A program made the position numbers and the translations under genes. From Nibribacter koreensis (GTDB taxonomy: Bacteria > Bacteroidota > Bacteroidia > Cytophagales > Hymenobacteraceae), in contig NZ_BAABGX010000001.1 in the NCBI RefSeq assembly GCF_039541795.1, forward strand, positions 1 through 64,000: a DNA stretch of 64,000 nt, written 5' to 3'. Position 1 is the stretch's first letter. Each line of letters starts with the position of its first letter. This document shows, one piece after another, positions 24,129 to 32,414 of this stretch. Under the pieces are notes generated by a model. That model worked only from the letters and a program-made list of their open reading frames with translations, had not been told where the DNA came from and made no database searches.

Positions 24129-25439
24129 ATGAACATTTATAAACACCTTTGGGCCGCGGGCGCCTTGTCGCTGTTGCTGGCCTTCTTGGCAACCACGCCG
24201 CAAGCGCAGGCCCAGCCGGGCGCGCGGGTGTCTTTCCAAACCTTCTATGATGAGCTGGACCCGTACGGCCGCTGGATCAACGACCCTGAATACGGGTATG
24301 TGTGGTCTCCAGACGTGGACCTTGACTTCCAGCCGTATGCCACCCGGGGCCGCTGGGTCATGACCGAGTACGGCAACACCTGGGTCTCTGACTATGACTG
24401 GGGCTGGGCACCGTTCCACTACGGCCGCTGGGCTTACGACGACTATTACGGTTGGCTGTGGGTGCCGGGCAATGAGTGGGGACCTGCCTGGGTGGACTGG
24501 AGACGAAGCGACGGCTACTACGGATGGGCGCCCATGGGTCCGCGCGTGACGTACATAATGCCAGCCAGTCGCTGGTGCTTCGTGCCGGTCCGGTACATTA
24601 CCAGCCCTAGAATCTACAACTATTACGTGCCTAGAACGCGGGTGGTGAACATCTACCACAACACCACCATCATCAACAACTACTATGAGCGCGACAACCG
24701 CAAATACGTGTACGGCCCGCGCAGACAAGACATTGAGCGCTCTACCAACCGCAAGGTAGACGTGTACCGCGTGGACAATGACAACCGCCCGGGCAGAAAC
24801 CAGGTGGCTGATAACAGCGTGCGCATCTACCGCCCAGAAGTAACCGGCCGACGCACCGAGGCTCCGGCTAGAGTGGTGACCAGGGACAGCCAGGCACCGT
24901 CCAGAACCAGCCGGGACGCTTCTACGCTGGCGCCAAGAACAGACAGAGCCACTGGTGTCTCCAGAACTTCTTCTTCTGAAGCTCCAGCCACGCGTGGTAG
25001 AGTGAGCTCAGCCGAACGCTCTGAGCAACGCGCAACAGAGGCAGGCACGGTGCGCACTGAGTCCCGTCCGGCGGTGACCAGAGAGCAACGGTCTTCCAGA
25101 ACGCAAACCGCTCCTGACTACCAGCAGGCCCCTTCCAGAACCGAGCGTAGCCAGCCGACCACCAGAACCAGAGAGCAGGAAGCACCTAGCCCACGCCAAA
25201 GAAGCTCACAGGTGGCTCCGGCTTCAGACACAGAGCGTAGACAAGATTACGCGCCGCGCCGCACAGAAACGAGCTCGCAGAGCACGTATGCCCAGCCGCG
25301 CGGAGAGACCGCCCCGCAACCGCAGTACCAGCAACGGGAAAGAGTTGTTTCTTCTCCAGCCAGTACGCCACCTGCGCAGGGCACCACGCAAGAAAGACCT
25401 GCCGGCGGCCGGGAACGGACTTCTAACAGAAGAAATTAA
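24129..25439 (+). CDS. DUF6600-type (YXWV repeat) secreted protein with low-complexity tail
   Basis: 436 residues with a signal peptide ending near PQAQAQ. Residues ~30-150 hold repeated Tyr/Trp motifs (PYGRWI, YGYVWSP, GRWVMTEYGNTWVSDYDWGW, APFHYGRWAYDDYYGWLWVPG), the DUF6600/YXWV signature. From ~200 on the protein is low-complexity, rich in Arg, Ser, Thr, Gln and Pro, and likely unstructured. It is probably extracytoplasmic, perhaps cell-envelope associated; the function is unknown. It is monocistronic and closed by a terminator that abuts repeat A. Confidence 0.8.
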   Translation: MNIYKHLWAAGALSLLLAFLATTPQAQAQPGARVSFQTFYDELDPYGRWINDPEYGYVWSPDVDLDFQPYATRGRWVMTEYGNTWVSDYDWGWAPFHYGRWAYDDYYGWLWVPGNEWGPAWVDWRRSDGYYGWAPMGPRVTYIMPASRWCFVPVRYITSPRIYNYYVPRTRVVNIYHNTTIINNYYERDNRKYVYGPRRQDIERSTNRKVDVYRVDNDNRPGRNQVADNSVRIYRPEVTGRRTEAPARVVTRDSQAPSRTSRDASTLAPRTDRATGVSRTSSSEAPATRGRVSSAERSEQRATEAGTVRTESRPAVTREQRSSRTQTAPDYQQAPSRTERSQPTTRTREQEAPSPRQRSSQVAPASDTERRQDYAPRRTETSSQSTYAQPRGETAPQPQYQQRERVVSSPASTPPAQGTTQERPAGGRERTSNRRN

Positions 25440-25466
25440 ATAGAGTAAAGTGAATAATGACGCAAG

Positions 25467-25495
25467 AGCCGCCTTTGAAAAAGGGCGGCTTTTCG
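25467..25495 (+). terminator. Intrinsic terminator abutting repeat A
   Basis: Stem AGCCGCCTTT (25467-25476), GAAA loop, AAGGGCGGCT (25481-25490), followed by TTT-CG-TTTTT. The second T-run is the first arm of repeat A copy 9. Confidence 0.88.
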
Positions 25496-25531
25496 TTTTT
25501 AGCCTATTTCCCAGGAAACAAGCTAAAAATA
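25494..25531. repeat. Repeat A copy 9
   Basis: CGTTTTTAGCCTATTTCC arm, right arm GGAAACAAGCTAAAAATA. It starts directly at the U-tract of the preceding terminator. Confidence 0.82.
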
Positions 25532-25594
25532 AGAAGATGTAAGTATCTTTAAAGACCTATATTCTAGTTGCTGGTGATCTTCTAATCTCTACAA

Positions 25595-26266
25595 ATGAAA
25601 ATATCCCTTATTGCACTGGTGTGCTTCTTTCTGAGTGGCTCGGCTACTGTGGTTTTGGCTCAGGAGGGAGTCATTCACTATGATGTTATCCATGACATGC
25701 GCCAATTCAAAAAAGCAGATAGTGCAGGAATGAGCAACCTGCCTGACTCGTATCTCACTAAGCACGTGCTGTATTTTAATCCTGAAGCGTCGTTCTACAC
25801 CAATGCCATTAGTCAAAAAGAGGAAAGACAATTAAATAGCGGCCAGATTGTAGGATTCCCCTTGTATGACGTGTACCTCACGCCTGCTTCCAATAAAAGG
25901 CTTCTCACGAATAGCTTAAAAGGACGCACCTATATGATTGAAGATACCATGGGGACCAGACCTTGGGTGCTAAGTGAAGAAACGAAGGAAATTTTAGGCT
26001 ACCCCTGCCGCAAAGCCACCCTAACCAATTCTGAAAACAAGGGTAGTCTCACCGTTTGGTTTACTAATCAGCTTAGACCGGCGCTAGGTCCCTACCTGTA
26101 TCATACCTTGCCTGGGGCAGTATTGGAAGTAGATAGTAACCAAGGGGCACTAGTCCTAAAGGCGACCAACGTAGAATTGCGAGCATTAACCAATAAAGAA
26201 CTGGCAAAACCTGGCAAGGGCAAGCTAGTGACCAAGCAAGAGTTTGAAAATCTATTGAGTAAATAG
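25595..26266 (+). CDS. GLPGLI family secreted protein
   Basis: 223 residues with a signal peptide (MKISLIALVCFFLSGSATVV). The body has the GLPGLI pattern: an early VIHYDV strand, a central LGYPCRKAT segment, then a VWFT segment and GPYLYHTLPGAVLEVD, where the family-naming motif reads TLPGAV. GLPGLI proteins are periplasmic or surface proteins found almost only in Bacteroidota, with no known activity. A short gap (40 bp) to the next frame suggests co-transcription. Confidence 0.85.
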   Translation: MKISLIALVCFFLSGSATVVLAQEGVIHYDVIHDMRQFKKADSAGMSNLPDSYLTKHVLYFNPEASFYTNAISQKEERQLNSGQIVGFPLYDVYLTPASNKRLLTNSLKGRTYMIEDTMGTRPWVLSEETKEILGYPCRKATLTNSENKGSLTVWFTNQLRPALGPYLYHTLPGAVLEVDSNQGALVLKATNVELRALTNKELAKPGKGKLVTKQEFENLLSK

Positions 26267-26306
26267 GCATCTTGTCTTGGATGCATCAATCTTAACCTAC
26301 CTCAAA

Positions 26307-26809
26307 ATGAAAATACTACTACCAGCCCTGATTTTTGTGCTGACGTTTGCGCACTCCGCTTCTGCCCAGAGTGGATTTGAGCAGTGGGACAAGAATTACC
26401 GCCAAGTGAACATAGAGGAGATTCTTCAGTTTGAGCAACGGTACGCAGACAGCATTGATACCACCACTGGCAAGAGTAGCTACTACATGCGGACGGCCAA
26501 GTACCGGTTTGACCCACGTACCTTGGGCAAAGCAGAGCTATCCTACCCCAGGTGATGGGTTCTATGAAGAACGTCTTTAAGTTGTCTGGCGGTGAGGTAA
26601 GTCTGCTGGACCAAAGCATCAAGACTGAATATCTATTCCAGGTAGGACCATATCAAGTATGGGCGCCTATTCAAAAGCAGTTAGAGAAGCCATTAACGAA
26701 AGAAGTCCGCCCAGGCGATTCGGTCTTGCTGTATTGCTTGTTTCTAAACGAACATTCCAGCAACGGTCTGTTCAATACCTTCCTGGTTTCAGAGTTCATG
26801 AGTCAATAG
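26307..26809 (+). pseudogene. Secreted hypothetical protein, probably split by a frameshift
   Basis: The first part, 26307-26555, has a signal peptide (MKILLPALIFVLTFAHSASA) and 82 residues ending SYPR-stop. The second part, 26552-26809, is in another frame, has no signal peptide and continues VMGSMKNVFKLSGGEV to FMSQ. Read together they give one ordinary exported protein of about 167 residues. The join GTGA (26552-26555) could also be a translational-coupling overlap between two genes, but a signal-less second half argues for one gene with a one-base change near 26520-26552. The family is not recognised. Confidence 0.55.
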
Positions 26810-26836
26810 ACAACTCTCAGCCCAAGTCTATTCTAC

Positions 26837-26874
26837 TGTTTTTGGCCTATTTCCCAGAAAAAAGGCCAAAAACA
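26837..26874. repeat. Repeat A copy 10
   Basis: TGTTTTTGGCCTATTTCC arm, right arm GAAAAAAGGCCAAAAACA. CG ends are changed to TG/CA in a compensating way. Its end overlaps the start of the next terminator stem. Confidence 0.85.
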
Positions 26875-26907
26875 AATGCCGGCTCCTTTCCAAAGAGCCG
26901 GCATTTG
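26873..26907. terminator. Intrinsic terminator abutting repeat A
   Basis: Stem CAAATGCCGGCTC (26873-26885) and GAGCCGGCATTTG (26895-26907) with a 9-nt loop. It lies between the rightward secreted genes and the leftward small membrane ORF. Confidence 0.8.
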
Positions 26908-26940
26908 TTGAGTCGGGGGATATGACTACAGGTAAGCTAC

Positions 26941-27096
26941 TTATATAAAGAACACCAGCGCAAACAGCGCGCTAGACAAGAGCAGAAGCAGGTAAAAGGC
27001 AATAATTTCACCCAATGAGAACTCAGAAGGGTTTGATTGCAATAAGATCCCCATCCACACCCTGGGTGCCTTTTTTATTAGGCTAATCCTTAACAT
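26941..27096 (-). CDS. Possible small membrane protein (51 residues)
   Basis: From the ATG at 27096: a basic start (MLRISLIKKAPRVW), then one long C-terminal hydrophobic helix (IIAFYLLLLLSSALFALVFF). An upstream ATG at 27135 would add 13 residues. No family is recognised. It lies just downstream of the structured RNA candidate at 27150-27277, so that RNA could be its leader. Confidence 0.4.
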   Translation of the reverse strand: MLRISLIKKAPRVWMGILLQSNPSEFSLGEIIAFYLLLLLSSALFALVFFI

Positions 27097-27149
27097 GATT
27101 TTATGAAAAGATAGAAGTTTTAGTAAATACGGCACAACGGTAATGTTTG

Positions 27150-27277
27150 AAAAAAGCTGAGATCTTGGGGGGAGATCTCAGCCTAGGGGGTTGTGTATGC
27201 TCACCCTAGTGACAAAAGGAACCAGTATTAGCACGTCAGCCAATAGGGGGGCTGGTTCCTTTATTTTGTCATTAGGT
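27150..27277 (-). ncRNA. Candidate structured small RNA or leader with promoter and terminator
   Basis: Read on the minus strand: a perfect TANNTTTG box (TACATTTG) at 27284-27291; a bulged stem GACAAAA+GGAACCAG (27211-27225 with 27252-27270); a second hairpin CTAGGG/CCCTAG (27183-27188 with 27204-27209); then a 10-bp hairpin GCTGAGATCT/AGATCTCAGC (27156-27182) followed by TTTTTT. This gives a predicted RNA of about 125 nt without an ORF. The small membrane ORF starts 15-54 bp past the terminator, so an attenuating leader is the alternative. I recognise no known RNA family. Confidence 0.5.
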
Positions 27278-27505
27278 ATGTGACAAATGTAGGCAGAGGA
27301 CTTGTTCAGGAGAATGAAAGAATTGCCTATTTTGTAACATTCATTAAGGGGGATATAAATGGGGTCAACGGCTGTTTCTGTCTTTCAATTGCAGTTTTTT
27401 TTGTGTTTTATTGGCTTAAAATGCCTTGGTTTGTAACATTTAGGTTGTAGCCTATTTTCAAAAAGTCCTGGATTGTTTAGAGATTCTGATTGGTCAAGGC
27501 CTGCC
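27278..27505. other. Promoter region with two TTTGTAACATT direct repeats
   Basis: A non-coding stretch holding the TACATTTG box of the candidate RNA (minus strand, 27284-27291) and two exact copies of TTTGTAACATT near 27333 and 27430, about 98 bp apart. No ORF is visible. The direct repeats may be a binding site; no regulator is evident. Confidence 0.4.
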
Positions 27506-27994
27506 TTAAGGAGCAGTTACCTCGTCGCGGGCCTTCTCCAGGAGATAAATAAGCACCAAGGCCAGCAGGTTCACTGTCACAAAAGAGGTTGCCGCGCCCG
27601 CGCCCAGACTGAAGTTAAAGGAGGACAGTGACAGGTTGAACTTGAAGAGCCAGTTGGCCAGAAACTCCAAGCCTAAGCCCGCCTTCACGCCCGCCACGTA
27701 ATTGTACCCCAAACCACCAAACCCAAAGCTGAAGACCTGCAACACTTGGTTGGCCAATGATAGCGTAAAGGCAGACCGTTTTCCGTTCATTAGCAAGAAG
27801 CCGCAAACCACAGAAAAGGAGTACAACACCGCGGCCAGCAGCAGCCCCGCCCAGGTAGACGGCGCAGGATTGTTTAAGAGAGGCGCCATCCTGAGCAAAA
27901 AGAAGAGGCCCAACAAGCCGCCCAATAATTGATACAAGGCCAAAGCGAGGACCAGCGGCTTCACCTTGGTTTTGTTTTTTTGATATGTCAACAT
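27506..27994 (-). CDS. Hypothetical four-helix membrane protein
   Basis: 162 residues from the ATG at 27994 (a GTG two codons earlier is possible). Four hydrophobic helices at about 13-35, 45-67, 75-98 and 130-152 (numbered from the ATG), with a Gly-rich loop (FGFGGLGYNYVAGVKAGLG) between. There is a short charged C-terminal tail (EKARDEV). No family is recognised. It is separated from the upstream efflux operon by a strong terminator, so it is probably its own unit. Confidence 0.65.
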   Translation of the reverse strand: MLTYQKNKTKVKPLVLALALYQLLGGLLGLFFLLRMAPLLNNPAPSTWAGLLLAAVLYSFSVVCGFLLMNGKRSAFTLSLANQVLQVFSFGFGGLGYNYVAGVKAGLGLEFLANWLFKFNLSLSSFNFSLGAGAATSFVTVNLLALVLIYLLEKARDEVTAP

Positions 27995-28009
27995 GTACAC
28001 AAGAATAAG

Positions 28010-28054
28010 ACTAGTAAAAAGCCCCGACTCTGGTAGTCAGGGCTTTTTACTAGT
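28010..28054 (-). terminator. Intrinsic terminator of the second RND efflux operon
   Basis: A 20-bp stem with one mismatch: ACTAGTAAAAAGCCCCGACT (28010-28029), a 4-5 nt loop, then the complementary arm to 28054. A run of T lies within the arm on both strands. It sits 16 bp after the permease stop. Confidence 0.88.
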
Positions 28055-28069
28055 TAGAGTCTTTAGTTT

Positions 28070-31000
28070 TTATTGGTGGTCAAAGTCCACGTCTTTGTAT
28101 TTGTCCTGCAAGGCGGCCAATCCTTTCTTGCCGTAGGCCAGGCGGGTAATCACCACAAACAGCACCGGTACAATAAAGATAGCCAGAAACGTGGCCGCCA
28201 GCATCCCGCCAATTACCACCCAGCCAATGGTCTGTCTGGACACCGCACCCGCGCCTGAGGCCAGTACCAAGGGTACCACGCCCAGAATAAAGGCCAGGGA
28301 CGTCATGATGATAGGGCGCAGACGCAGGCGTACGGCATCTAGCGTAGCCTCAATCAATTCCATGCCGTGGTCAACGCGCTCTTTGGCAAACTCTACAATC
28401 AAGATGGCGTTCTTGGCGGCCAGACCAATCAAGGTAATCATCCCAATCTGGGCATACACGTTGTTGTCCAGCTTAGGCAGGAACGTAAGCGCCAGAATAG
28501 CGCCAAACATGCCTAACGGAATGGCGAACAAGATGGAGAACGGCACACTCCAGCTTTCATACAAGGCGGCTAGCAACAGCAACACCAAGATGATAGACAA
28601 GCTGAAGATGTAGAGCGTACTGTTGCCGGCGGCCAGCTCCTCGCGGCTCAACCCAGAGAAGTCATACCCGTAGCCTGCCGGTAAGGTCTGCGCAGCCACT
28701 TCTTCCAGCGCTTGCAAGGCCTGCCCGCTACTATAACCGGGCTTGGCGCTACCCGAAATCTCTACGGACCTGAACAGGTTGTAGTGTGAGATTACCGCCG
28801 GGTTTTCTACTATCTTAGAACTTACCAAGGCACTCAGCGGCACAGATTCCCCGGCGCGGTTGAGGACGTAGAACTGGTTCAGGTTCTTGATGTCCATGCG
28901 GTAGGCCGTGTCTGCCTGGGCCACTACGCGGTAGTTTCGGCCGTAGCGCGTAAAGTCATTGATGTAGCGGCTGCCCATGTACGAGGCCATGGTAGAATAG
29001 ACATCCGTCAGGCTAATGCCCAACTTCTTCACTTTCTCACGGTCCACTTCCACCTGGTAGCCGGGCGTGCGGGTATTGAAGAAGCTGTAAGCCATGGCAA
29101 TCTCAGGACGCTGGTTGGCGGCTCCCAAAAACTGGCCCATCACCTGCTCCAGTTCCTTGATGTCACCTGCTGTCCGTTGTTGCAGAATAAAGCTAAAACC
29201 ACCAGATTGGCCCAGACCCGGAATAGCCGGCGGTGCTACCACAATGATGTTGGCTTCCTTAATAGTGGAGAATTTCTGGTTCAGCTCGGCAATGACGCCT
29301 TGCAGTTTCATGGATTCGTCTTCTCGTTGGTCCCATGGGTGCATCTGTATAAAGAAGGTACCGCTGTTAGACTTAAAGGAGAAGTTAATGGCGTTCAGGC
29401 CCGAGATGGACGTGGAGTTGCGGATGGCCTTTACCTCGGCCAGAATATCGGCCATTTGTTCTAAGATAGCCTGGGTTCTGTTTGAGGAGGATCCTTCTGG
29501 TAATTCTACTGAGATAAACAGACGCCCTTCATCCTCTGTTGGGATAAAGCCGGTTGGCTTCTTGGCAAACAAGCCCACGGTACCCACATACAAACAGGCC
29601 AGCAGAATCAAGGCAAGAGGAGCGGCCTTAATGCTTTTGCGCACGCCCGCAGAGTATGATGCTGTGGTACGGGCAAACCAATTGTTAAATTTGTAGAAGA
29701 ACTTGTTCAAGCCCCTTGATTCGCGGTTCACGTTCATGGGCCGCAACATGATGGAGCAGAGCGCGGGCGTCAAGGTCAAAGCTACAAAGGCTGAGATTAA
29801 CACCGAGATGGCAATAGTGATGGCGAACTGCTGGTACAAGCGGCCCACAATCCCGGGTATAAAGCCCACCGGAATGAACACCGCCGCCAGAATCAAGGCA
29901 ATGGCAATCACCGGCGCCGTAATGTCCTTCATGGCTTTGCGCGTTGCTGCCTTCGGCGAGAGCCGCTCATGGTCAATGTAATGCTGCACGGCCTCAACCA
30001 CCACAATGGCATCATCTACCACAATTCCAATGGCCAGCACAAACCCGAACAGTGTCAAGGTGTTAATGGTAAAGCCCAGCGGGATGAAGAAGATGAACGT
30101 GCCAATGATAGACACCGGAATGGCCAGGATAGGAACCAAGGTAGCGCGCCAGCTCTGCAAGAACAGGAACACCACAATGATCACCAGCACCAAGGCCTCT
30201 AGAAGGGTAGTCACCACCTCTTTGATGGACACTTCCACCACCGTTACAGACTCAAAGGAGACAATGTAGTCCACATCGGCGGGGAAGGTTTTCTTCATTT
30301 CGCGCAGGGCCTCATTGATGCCTTCGGCGGTCTCTACGGCGTTAGAACCTGGTGCCTGATAAATCAACATGATACCAGACGGATTACCGTTGATGGTGGC
30401 TTGCCGGCCATAGTCAAACTGGCCGAACTCCACGCGGGCCACGTCTTTCAGGTACACCAAAGAACCTTCCTCTGGATTAGTCCGGATGATCACGTTCTCA
30501 AACTCCTGCTGGGTAGCCAAGCGTCCGCTAACCGTAATGGGGTATTGGAACGCTTGGGTGTTGTACTGCGGTCTAGCCCCCACGGTACCTGCGGCCACCT
30601 GCATGTTTTGTTCCTGAATGGCGGCCACCACTTGGTTGGCACTCAGGTTGTATTGGGCCAGCTTGTCTGGCTGTAACCACAGACGCATGCTAAAGTCCTG
30701 CCCAATAGACGTCACATCACCCACGCCCTTCACGCGTAGCAAGGCGTCCTTCACGTAAATGTTGGTGTAATTGTCCAGGTACTGGATGTCATGCGTTTTC
30801 TTGGGCGAGTAAATGCCCACTACCATCAAGATACTCGGGTTCCGCTTCCGGACGGTCACGCCCAGGCGCCGTACGTCTTCGGGTAGGCTGGGCTCTGCTA
30901 CGCTGGCACGGTTCTGCACGTCCAGTGTAGCAATGTTAATGTCTGTGCCTACCTCAAAGGTCACCGTCATGTTCATCTGCCCGGTGCTGGTGTTGGTAGA

Positions 31001-31240
31001 AGTGAGGTAAGCCATGCCCGGCGTCCCGTTGATCTGGGTTTCAATGGGCGTAGCCACGGTTTGCTCAATGGTCTGCGCATCTGCCCCGGTATAATTCGCC
31101 GACACCGAAACCGTTGGCGGCGAAATGTCCGGGTACTGGGTGACGGGCAGGTTCAACATGGCCAGCGTACCTACCAGCACGATCACAATGGAGATCACGA
31201 TGGCGGTAATAGGCCGTCTTATAAATATGTCAGATATCAT
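28070..31240 (-). CDS. RND efflux permease, AcrB-like HAE1 family (system 2)
   Basis: 1056 residues starting MISDIFIRRPITAIVISIVI, the classical FIRRP start of AcrB/MexB-type pumps. Two large porter loops alternate with TM blocks (~335-500 and ~870-1030). The proton-relay pair is in GIVVDDAIVVVEAV and the TM10 Lys in GLAAKNAILIVEF. The end is a short charged tail (KYKDVDFDHQ). It expels drugs, dyes or detergents with its adaptor and TolC partner in the same operon. It is more AcrB-like than the pump at 12.6-15.8 kb, so the two systems are not recent duplicates. Confidence 0.94.
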   Translation of the reverse strand: MISDIFIRRPITAIVISIVIVLVGTLAMLNLPVTQYPDISPPTVSVSANYTGADAQTIEQTVATPIETQINGTPGMAYLTSTNTSTGQMNMTVTFEVGTDINIATLDVQNRASVAEPSLPEDVRRLGVTVRKRNPSILMVVGIYSPKKTHDIQYLDNYTNIYVKDALLRVKGVGDVTSIGQDFSMRLWLQPDKLAQYNLSANQVVAAIQEQNMQVAAGTVGARPQYNTQAFQYPITVSGRLATQQEFENVIIRTNPEEGSLVYLKDVARVEFGQFDYGRQATINGNPSGIMLIYQAPGSNAVETAEGINEALREMKKTFPADVDYIVSFESVTVVEVSIKEVVTTLLEALVLVIIVVFLFLQSWRATLVPILAIPVSIIGTFIFFIPLGFTINTLTLFGFVLAIGIVVDDAIVVVEAVQHYIDHERLSPKAATRKAMKDITAPVIAIALILAAVFIPVGFIPGIVGRLYQQFAITIAISVLISAFVALTLTPALCSIMLRPMNVNRESRGLNKFFYKFNNWFARTTASYSAGVRKSIKAAPLALILLACLYVGTVGLFAKKPTGFIPTEDEGRLFISVELPEGSSSNRTQAILEQMADILAEVKAIRNSTSISGLNAINFSFKSNSGTFFIQMHPWDQREDESMKLQGVIAELNQKFSTIKEANIIVVAPPAIPGLGQSGGFSFILQQRTAGDIKELEQVMGQFLGAANQRPEIAMAYSFFNTRTPGYQVEVDREKVKKLGISLTDVYSTMASYMGSRYINDFTRYGRNYRVVAQADTAYRMDIKNLNQFYVLNRAGESVPLSALVSSKIVENPAVISHYNLFRSVEISGSAKPGYSSGQALQALEEVAAQTLPAGYGYDFSGLSREELAAGNSTLYIFSLSIILVLLLLAALYESWSVPFSILFAIPLGMFGAILALTFLPKLDNNVYAQIGMITLIGLAAKNAILIVEFAKERVDHGMELIEATLDAVRLRLRPIIMTSLAFILGVVPLVLASGAGAVSRQTIGWVVIGGMLAATFLAIFIVPVLFVVITRLAYGKKGLAALQDKYKDVDFDHQ

Positions 31241-31270
31241 CTTCTTACTGAAATGCTTCTTAAAACCTTA

Positions 31271-32398
31271 TTATCTGGCACCGGCGGCGGGGGCGGCACC
31301 CACTTGCACTTTGGCTCCCTGACGTAGTTTCTGAATGCCTTCCACCACAATCACATCACCGGCGGTCAAGCCTTCACGGGCCACAATCTTTTCCTGGAAG
31401 CGCGTGCCCAGTTTGATGTTCTGCTGTTGCACAGAATCGCCTTGCACTTTGTACACAAAGTACTCGCCCAACTGCTCGGTTACGGCCTTGAACGGAAGCG
31501 TGACCTGCTGGCCAATGTCCTGGTTCAAGACGTTCACGCTCACGGTCATGCCAGACACCAACTGGCGGTCTGGGTTAGGAAAGCTCACGCGCACCGTAAT
31601 GGTACCCGTCTGCAAACCCACCGCCCGGTCAATAGCTGACAGCCTGCCCACATGCGGATATTTGGAGCCGTCAGAGAAAGAAAGCGTGAACAAGGAGTCT
31701 GGCTGGTTGCCCTGTTTTAAGCGGTTGAACCGTGGAAGCTCGGCTTCATTGATGACAAAGTCCACGGCAGTAGGGCCTTCAGAAGAAATGGTGTTTAACA
31801 GCGTCTGCCCCGGGCTAACCTGTGAGCCTACGCGCACCTGAGAGATGCCAATGGTGCCGCTGAACGGTGCTTTAATAACCGAGTAGCCTAAGTCTGTGGC
31901 AGCGCTGGCCACCTGGGAGCGGGCCACGGCCACCTGGGCACGGGCCGTCTCCACATCGGCGCGGGCATAGTCTACGCGTTGGCGGGCAATGGCGTCCTGC
32001 CTGGCCAGGTTCTCATAGCGCTCCAGGTCTTTTTGCACACGGTTGAGGTTGGCCTGGGCACTGCGCACTTGCGCCTGCGCCTGGTTGTAGGCCGCCTGGT
32101 ATTTGGTGCGGTCAATCTCATACAGCTTCTGGCCTTTGGTGACGCGCTGCCCGTCTTTTACAAAAATCTGGGAGATGTAGCCGCTTACCTGCGGGCGAAG
32201 TTCAACTTCATTCAAGGGTACCACGGTACCCGGATAGGTGTCTGTGCCCATCACGTTTTCTTGCGTGACGGTATAAGTGTTGACGGCCACGGGGCCACCC
32301 ATCATGGCGCCTTGCGGGGCTCCTTCTTTGTTGCCGCAAGAGTAAAGCAGGGCAGAGGTGAGAATGGCAATGGCCAGGGGAGAGAATGTTCTTTTCAT
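31271..32398 (-). CDS. RND periplasmic adaptor lipoprotein (system 2)
   Basis: 375 residues. A lipoprotein signal (ILTSALLYSC, lipobox LYSC) anchors it. Lipoyl half-motifs surround a long helical hairpin (RPQVSGYISQIFVKDGQRVT; helix ~95-165; then IKAPFSGTIGISQVRVGSQV). The C-terminal ~15 residues are Ala/Gly-rich. As an AcrA-type adaptor it couples permease and channel. It lies 30 bp before the permease and 16 bp after tolC, so it is co-transcribed. Confidence 0.93.
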   Translation of the reverse strand: MKRTFSPLAIAILTSALLYSCGNKEGAPQGAMMGGPVAVNTYTVTQENVMGTDTYPGTVVPLNEVELRPQVSGYISQIFVKDGQRVTKGQKLYEIDRTKYQAAYNQAQAQVRSAQANLNRVQKDLERYENLARQDAIARQRVDYARADVETARAQVAVARSQVASAATDLGYSVIKAPFSGTIGISQVRVGSQVSPGQTLLNTISSEGPTAVDFVINEAELPRFNRLKQGNQPDSLFTLSFSDGSKYPHVGRLSAIDRAVGLQTGTITVRVSFPNPDRQLVSGMTVSVNVLNQDIGQQVTLPFKAVTEQLGEYFVYKVQGDSVQQQNIKLGTRFQEKIVAREGLTAGDVIVVEGIQKLRQGAKVQVGAAPAAGAR

Positions 32399-32414
32399 GG
32401 TTTTACGTTTCTGC

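Noticed and set aside
24117..24728. A 203-codon frame antisense to the DUF6600-type gene
   Set aside because: Long antisense frames are expected opposite biased codon usage; the plus-strand gene has a signal peptide and family motifs.
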